Below, piece after piece: positions 22,602-23,278 of a stretch of 23,278 nucleotides of DNA. A model generated the notes under the pieces. That model did no database searches and was not told where the DNA came from. It saw nothing but the letters and a program-made list of their open reading frames with translations. The translations under genes and the position numbers were made by a program. The stretch covers positions 1 through 23,278 of the forward strand of contig CAZIHJ010000049.1 in NCBI GenBank assembly GCA_964538485.1. Direction: 5' to 3'. The number at the start of each line of letters is the position of its first letter. The first letter of the stretch is position 1. This DNA comes from JBJXHC01 sp964538485. GTDB taxonomy: Bacteria > Bacteroidota > Ignavibacteria > UBA10030 > UBA6906.

Positions 22602-23090
22602 ATGTCGGTGAATGGAAAAACAGAAACAACGTATCTGACTCGGGAAAGACTCATTGAGATCGAGCAGGAATTACATGACCTGAAAACCAACGGCCGCAAA
22701 CTTATGGCCCAGAAGATATCGGATGCACGCGGCCATGGGGATCTCTCCGAGAATGCTGAATATGATGCTGCAAAGGAAGAGCAACAGCACCTCGAAATGA
22801 AAATCGTTCGATTGGAGCAAACCCTTTCCCGCGCCAAAATCATTGAGGCAAAAGACCTTCCCAACGACAAAGTCTATATCCTGAGTCTTGTGAAGATAAA
22901 AGACCTGAAGACCAAGGAGGTGGTGGAGTATCTTCTTGTTGCACCCGAAGAAGCCAATTTTGAAAAAAACAAGATATCCGTTACCTCCCCAATCGGAAAG
23001 GCATTGCTCGGAAAAACCAAGGGTGAGAACGTCGAAATTACGGTTCCTGCGGGAATCCTTAAGTATAATATCCTGGATATTTCCCGATAA
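22602..23090 (+). CDS. greA: Transcription elongation factor GreA
   Basis: Binds the RNA polymerase secondary channel and stimulates cleavage of backtracked RNA. The 162 residues form an N-terminal coiled coil (about 10-85) and a C-terminal FKBP-like domain. The acidic tip is in DARGHGDLSENAEYDAAKEEQ, which holds the conserved aspartate and glutamate, and the C-terminal PAGILKYNILDI segment is typical. ATG 22602 has GGAG at 22593-22596; an upstream in-frame TTG at 22575 lies in the T tract of the hairpin and is not the start. It is a single gene, with a terminator-like hairpin in its leader and a tRNA gene after it. Confidence 0.95.
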   Translation: MSVNGKTETTYLTRERLIEIEQELHDLKTNGRKLMAQKISDARGHGDLSENAEYDAAKEEQQHLEMKIVRLEQTLSRAKIIEAKDLPNDKVYILSLVKIKDLKTKEVVEYLLVAPEEANFEKNKISVTSPIGKALLGKTKGENVEITVPAGILKYNILDISR

Positions 23091-23120
23091 AGAGAGCGCT
23101 CCATCGGCTCGATTCACACC

Positions 23121-23149
23121 TTGACTTTGAGATGCACCCACCGTATATT
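23121..23149 (+). promoter_or_regulatory. Distal promoter upstream of tRNA-Gly
   Basis: TTGACT at 23121-23126, 17 bases, TATATT at 23144-23149, a close sigma-70-type match. The start would be near 23156, about 73 bases before the tRNA. The -10 is flanked by an 8-base inverted repeat (23133-23140 and 23163-23170). Confidence 0.55.
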
Positions 23150-23170
23150 TTTATCAACGCATTGGGTGCA
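23133..23170. repeat. Inverted repeat around the distal -10
   Basis: TGCACCCA (23133-23140) and its exact reverse complement TGGGTGCA (23163-23170), 22 bases apart. No T tract follows, so it is not a typical terminator. It could be an operator or chance. Confidence 0.45.
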
Positions 23171-23187
23171 AATGCAGGACAAAGAAC

Positions 23188-23216
23188 TTGCAAGAATAGG
23201 CAGTCTTTCTTATATT
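23188..23216 (+). promoter_or_regulatory. Proximal promoter of tRNA-Gly
   Basis: TTGCAA at 23188-23193, 17 bases, TATATT at 23211-23216 followed by TG, so the -7 box reads TATATTTG, an exact match to the Bacteroidota TAnnTTTG. Transcription would start near 23223, about 6 bases before the mature tRNA 5' end. Confidence 0.65.
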
Positions 23217-23228
23217 TGCAGGACCAAT

Positions 23229-23278
23229 GCGGGAATAGCTCAGTTGGTAGAGCGCAACCTTGCCAAGGTTGATGTCGC
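23229..23278 (+). tRNA. tRNA-Gly (GCC), 3' part outside the window
   Basis: The first 50 bases of a tRNA are seen. The 5' acceptor strand is GCGGGAA (23229-23235), then T8-A9. The D arm is GCTC/GAGC (23238-23241 and 23250-23253) with loop AGTTGGTA. The anticodon arm is CAACC/GGTTG (23255-23259 and 23267-23271) with loop TTGCCAA. The anticodon is GCC at 23262-23264, reading GGC and GGU glycine codons. The sequence stops after the variable loop, at the start of the T arm (GC). Confidence 0.95.

Noticed and set aside
1..23278. CRISPR array, prophage, toxin-antitoxin or defence island
   Set aside because: No direct repeat array, integrase, phage structural gene or known defence family was seen on either strand; the only mobile-type gene is the RAYT transposase.

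Overview
All genes in this window lie on the + strand. They form a compact, mostly housekeeping stretch of a bacterial chromosome. Genes are tightly packed, with many 4-base start/stop overlaps, TTG and GTG starts, and few strong Shine-Dalgarno sites. The run of exactly 100 N at 8101-8200 is an assembly scaffold gap, so this is a draft, possibly metagenomic, assembly. Several promoters read TTGxxx - about 17 bases - TAnnTT(T/C/G), close to the Bacteroidota -33/-7 consensus (TTTG ... TAnnTTTG). An NhaD-type antiporter sits inside the complex I genes, as I recall being reported for Rhodothermus marinus. Together these suggest a Bacteroidota/Chlorobiota-type (FCB group) organism, perhaps Ignavibacteria- or Rhodothermia-like. 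That placement is inference, not proof.

Layout. (1) 1-1533: 3' part of glnS. (2) 1593-5484: a metabolic and envelope run of folB, folK, a deoxynucleoside kinase, a small one-helix membrane protein, a GT9 (heptosyltransferase-like) glycosyltransferase and nadA. A promoter lies just before folB. (3) 5585-6744: a RAYT-type (IS200-like Y1) transposase whose stop overlaps the start of a DinB-superfamily gene. The transposase gene contains a perfect 20-base palindrome, and an imperfect hairpin spans the dinB stop. (4) 6857-8100: asnS, with its last few codons lost in the gap. (5) 8201-10290: ABC-2 exporter ATPase (start lost in the gap) and permease, closed by a nested stem-loop that looks like a terminator. 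(6) 10410-17670: nuoJ, K, L, M, an NhaD-like Na+/H+ antiporter, then nuoN, continuing into nnr (NAD(P)HX repair) and a VanZ-family gene. (7) 19677-22442: tgt, yajC, ribBA; tgt may be leaderless. (8) 22602-23090: greA, behind a strong terminator-like hairpin that may act as an attenuator. (9) 23229-end: 5' part of a tRNA-Gly(GCC) with a good promoter.

How the genes work together. The nuo block encodes most of the membrane proton-pumping arm of complex I, with an antiporter that could link proton and sodium gradients. Nnr repairs hydrated NAD(P)H, the damaged form of complex I's substrate, and nadA makes the NAD precursor quinolinate. FolB/FolK act in folate synthesis and RibBA starts riboflavin synthesis from GTP. 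I see no phage, plasmid, CRISPR, toxin-antitoxin or defence cassette. The non-routine items are the transposase-DinB unit with its palindrome, the antiporter inside nuo, the possible leaderless tgt, and the greA leader hairpin. No intergenic stretch exceeds 300 bases; the longest (about 100-160 bases) are described through their promoters and hairpins.
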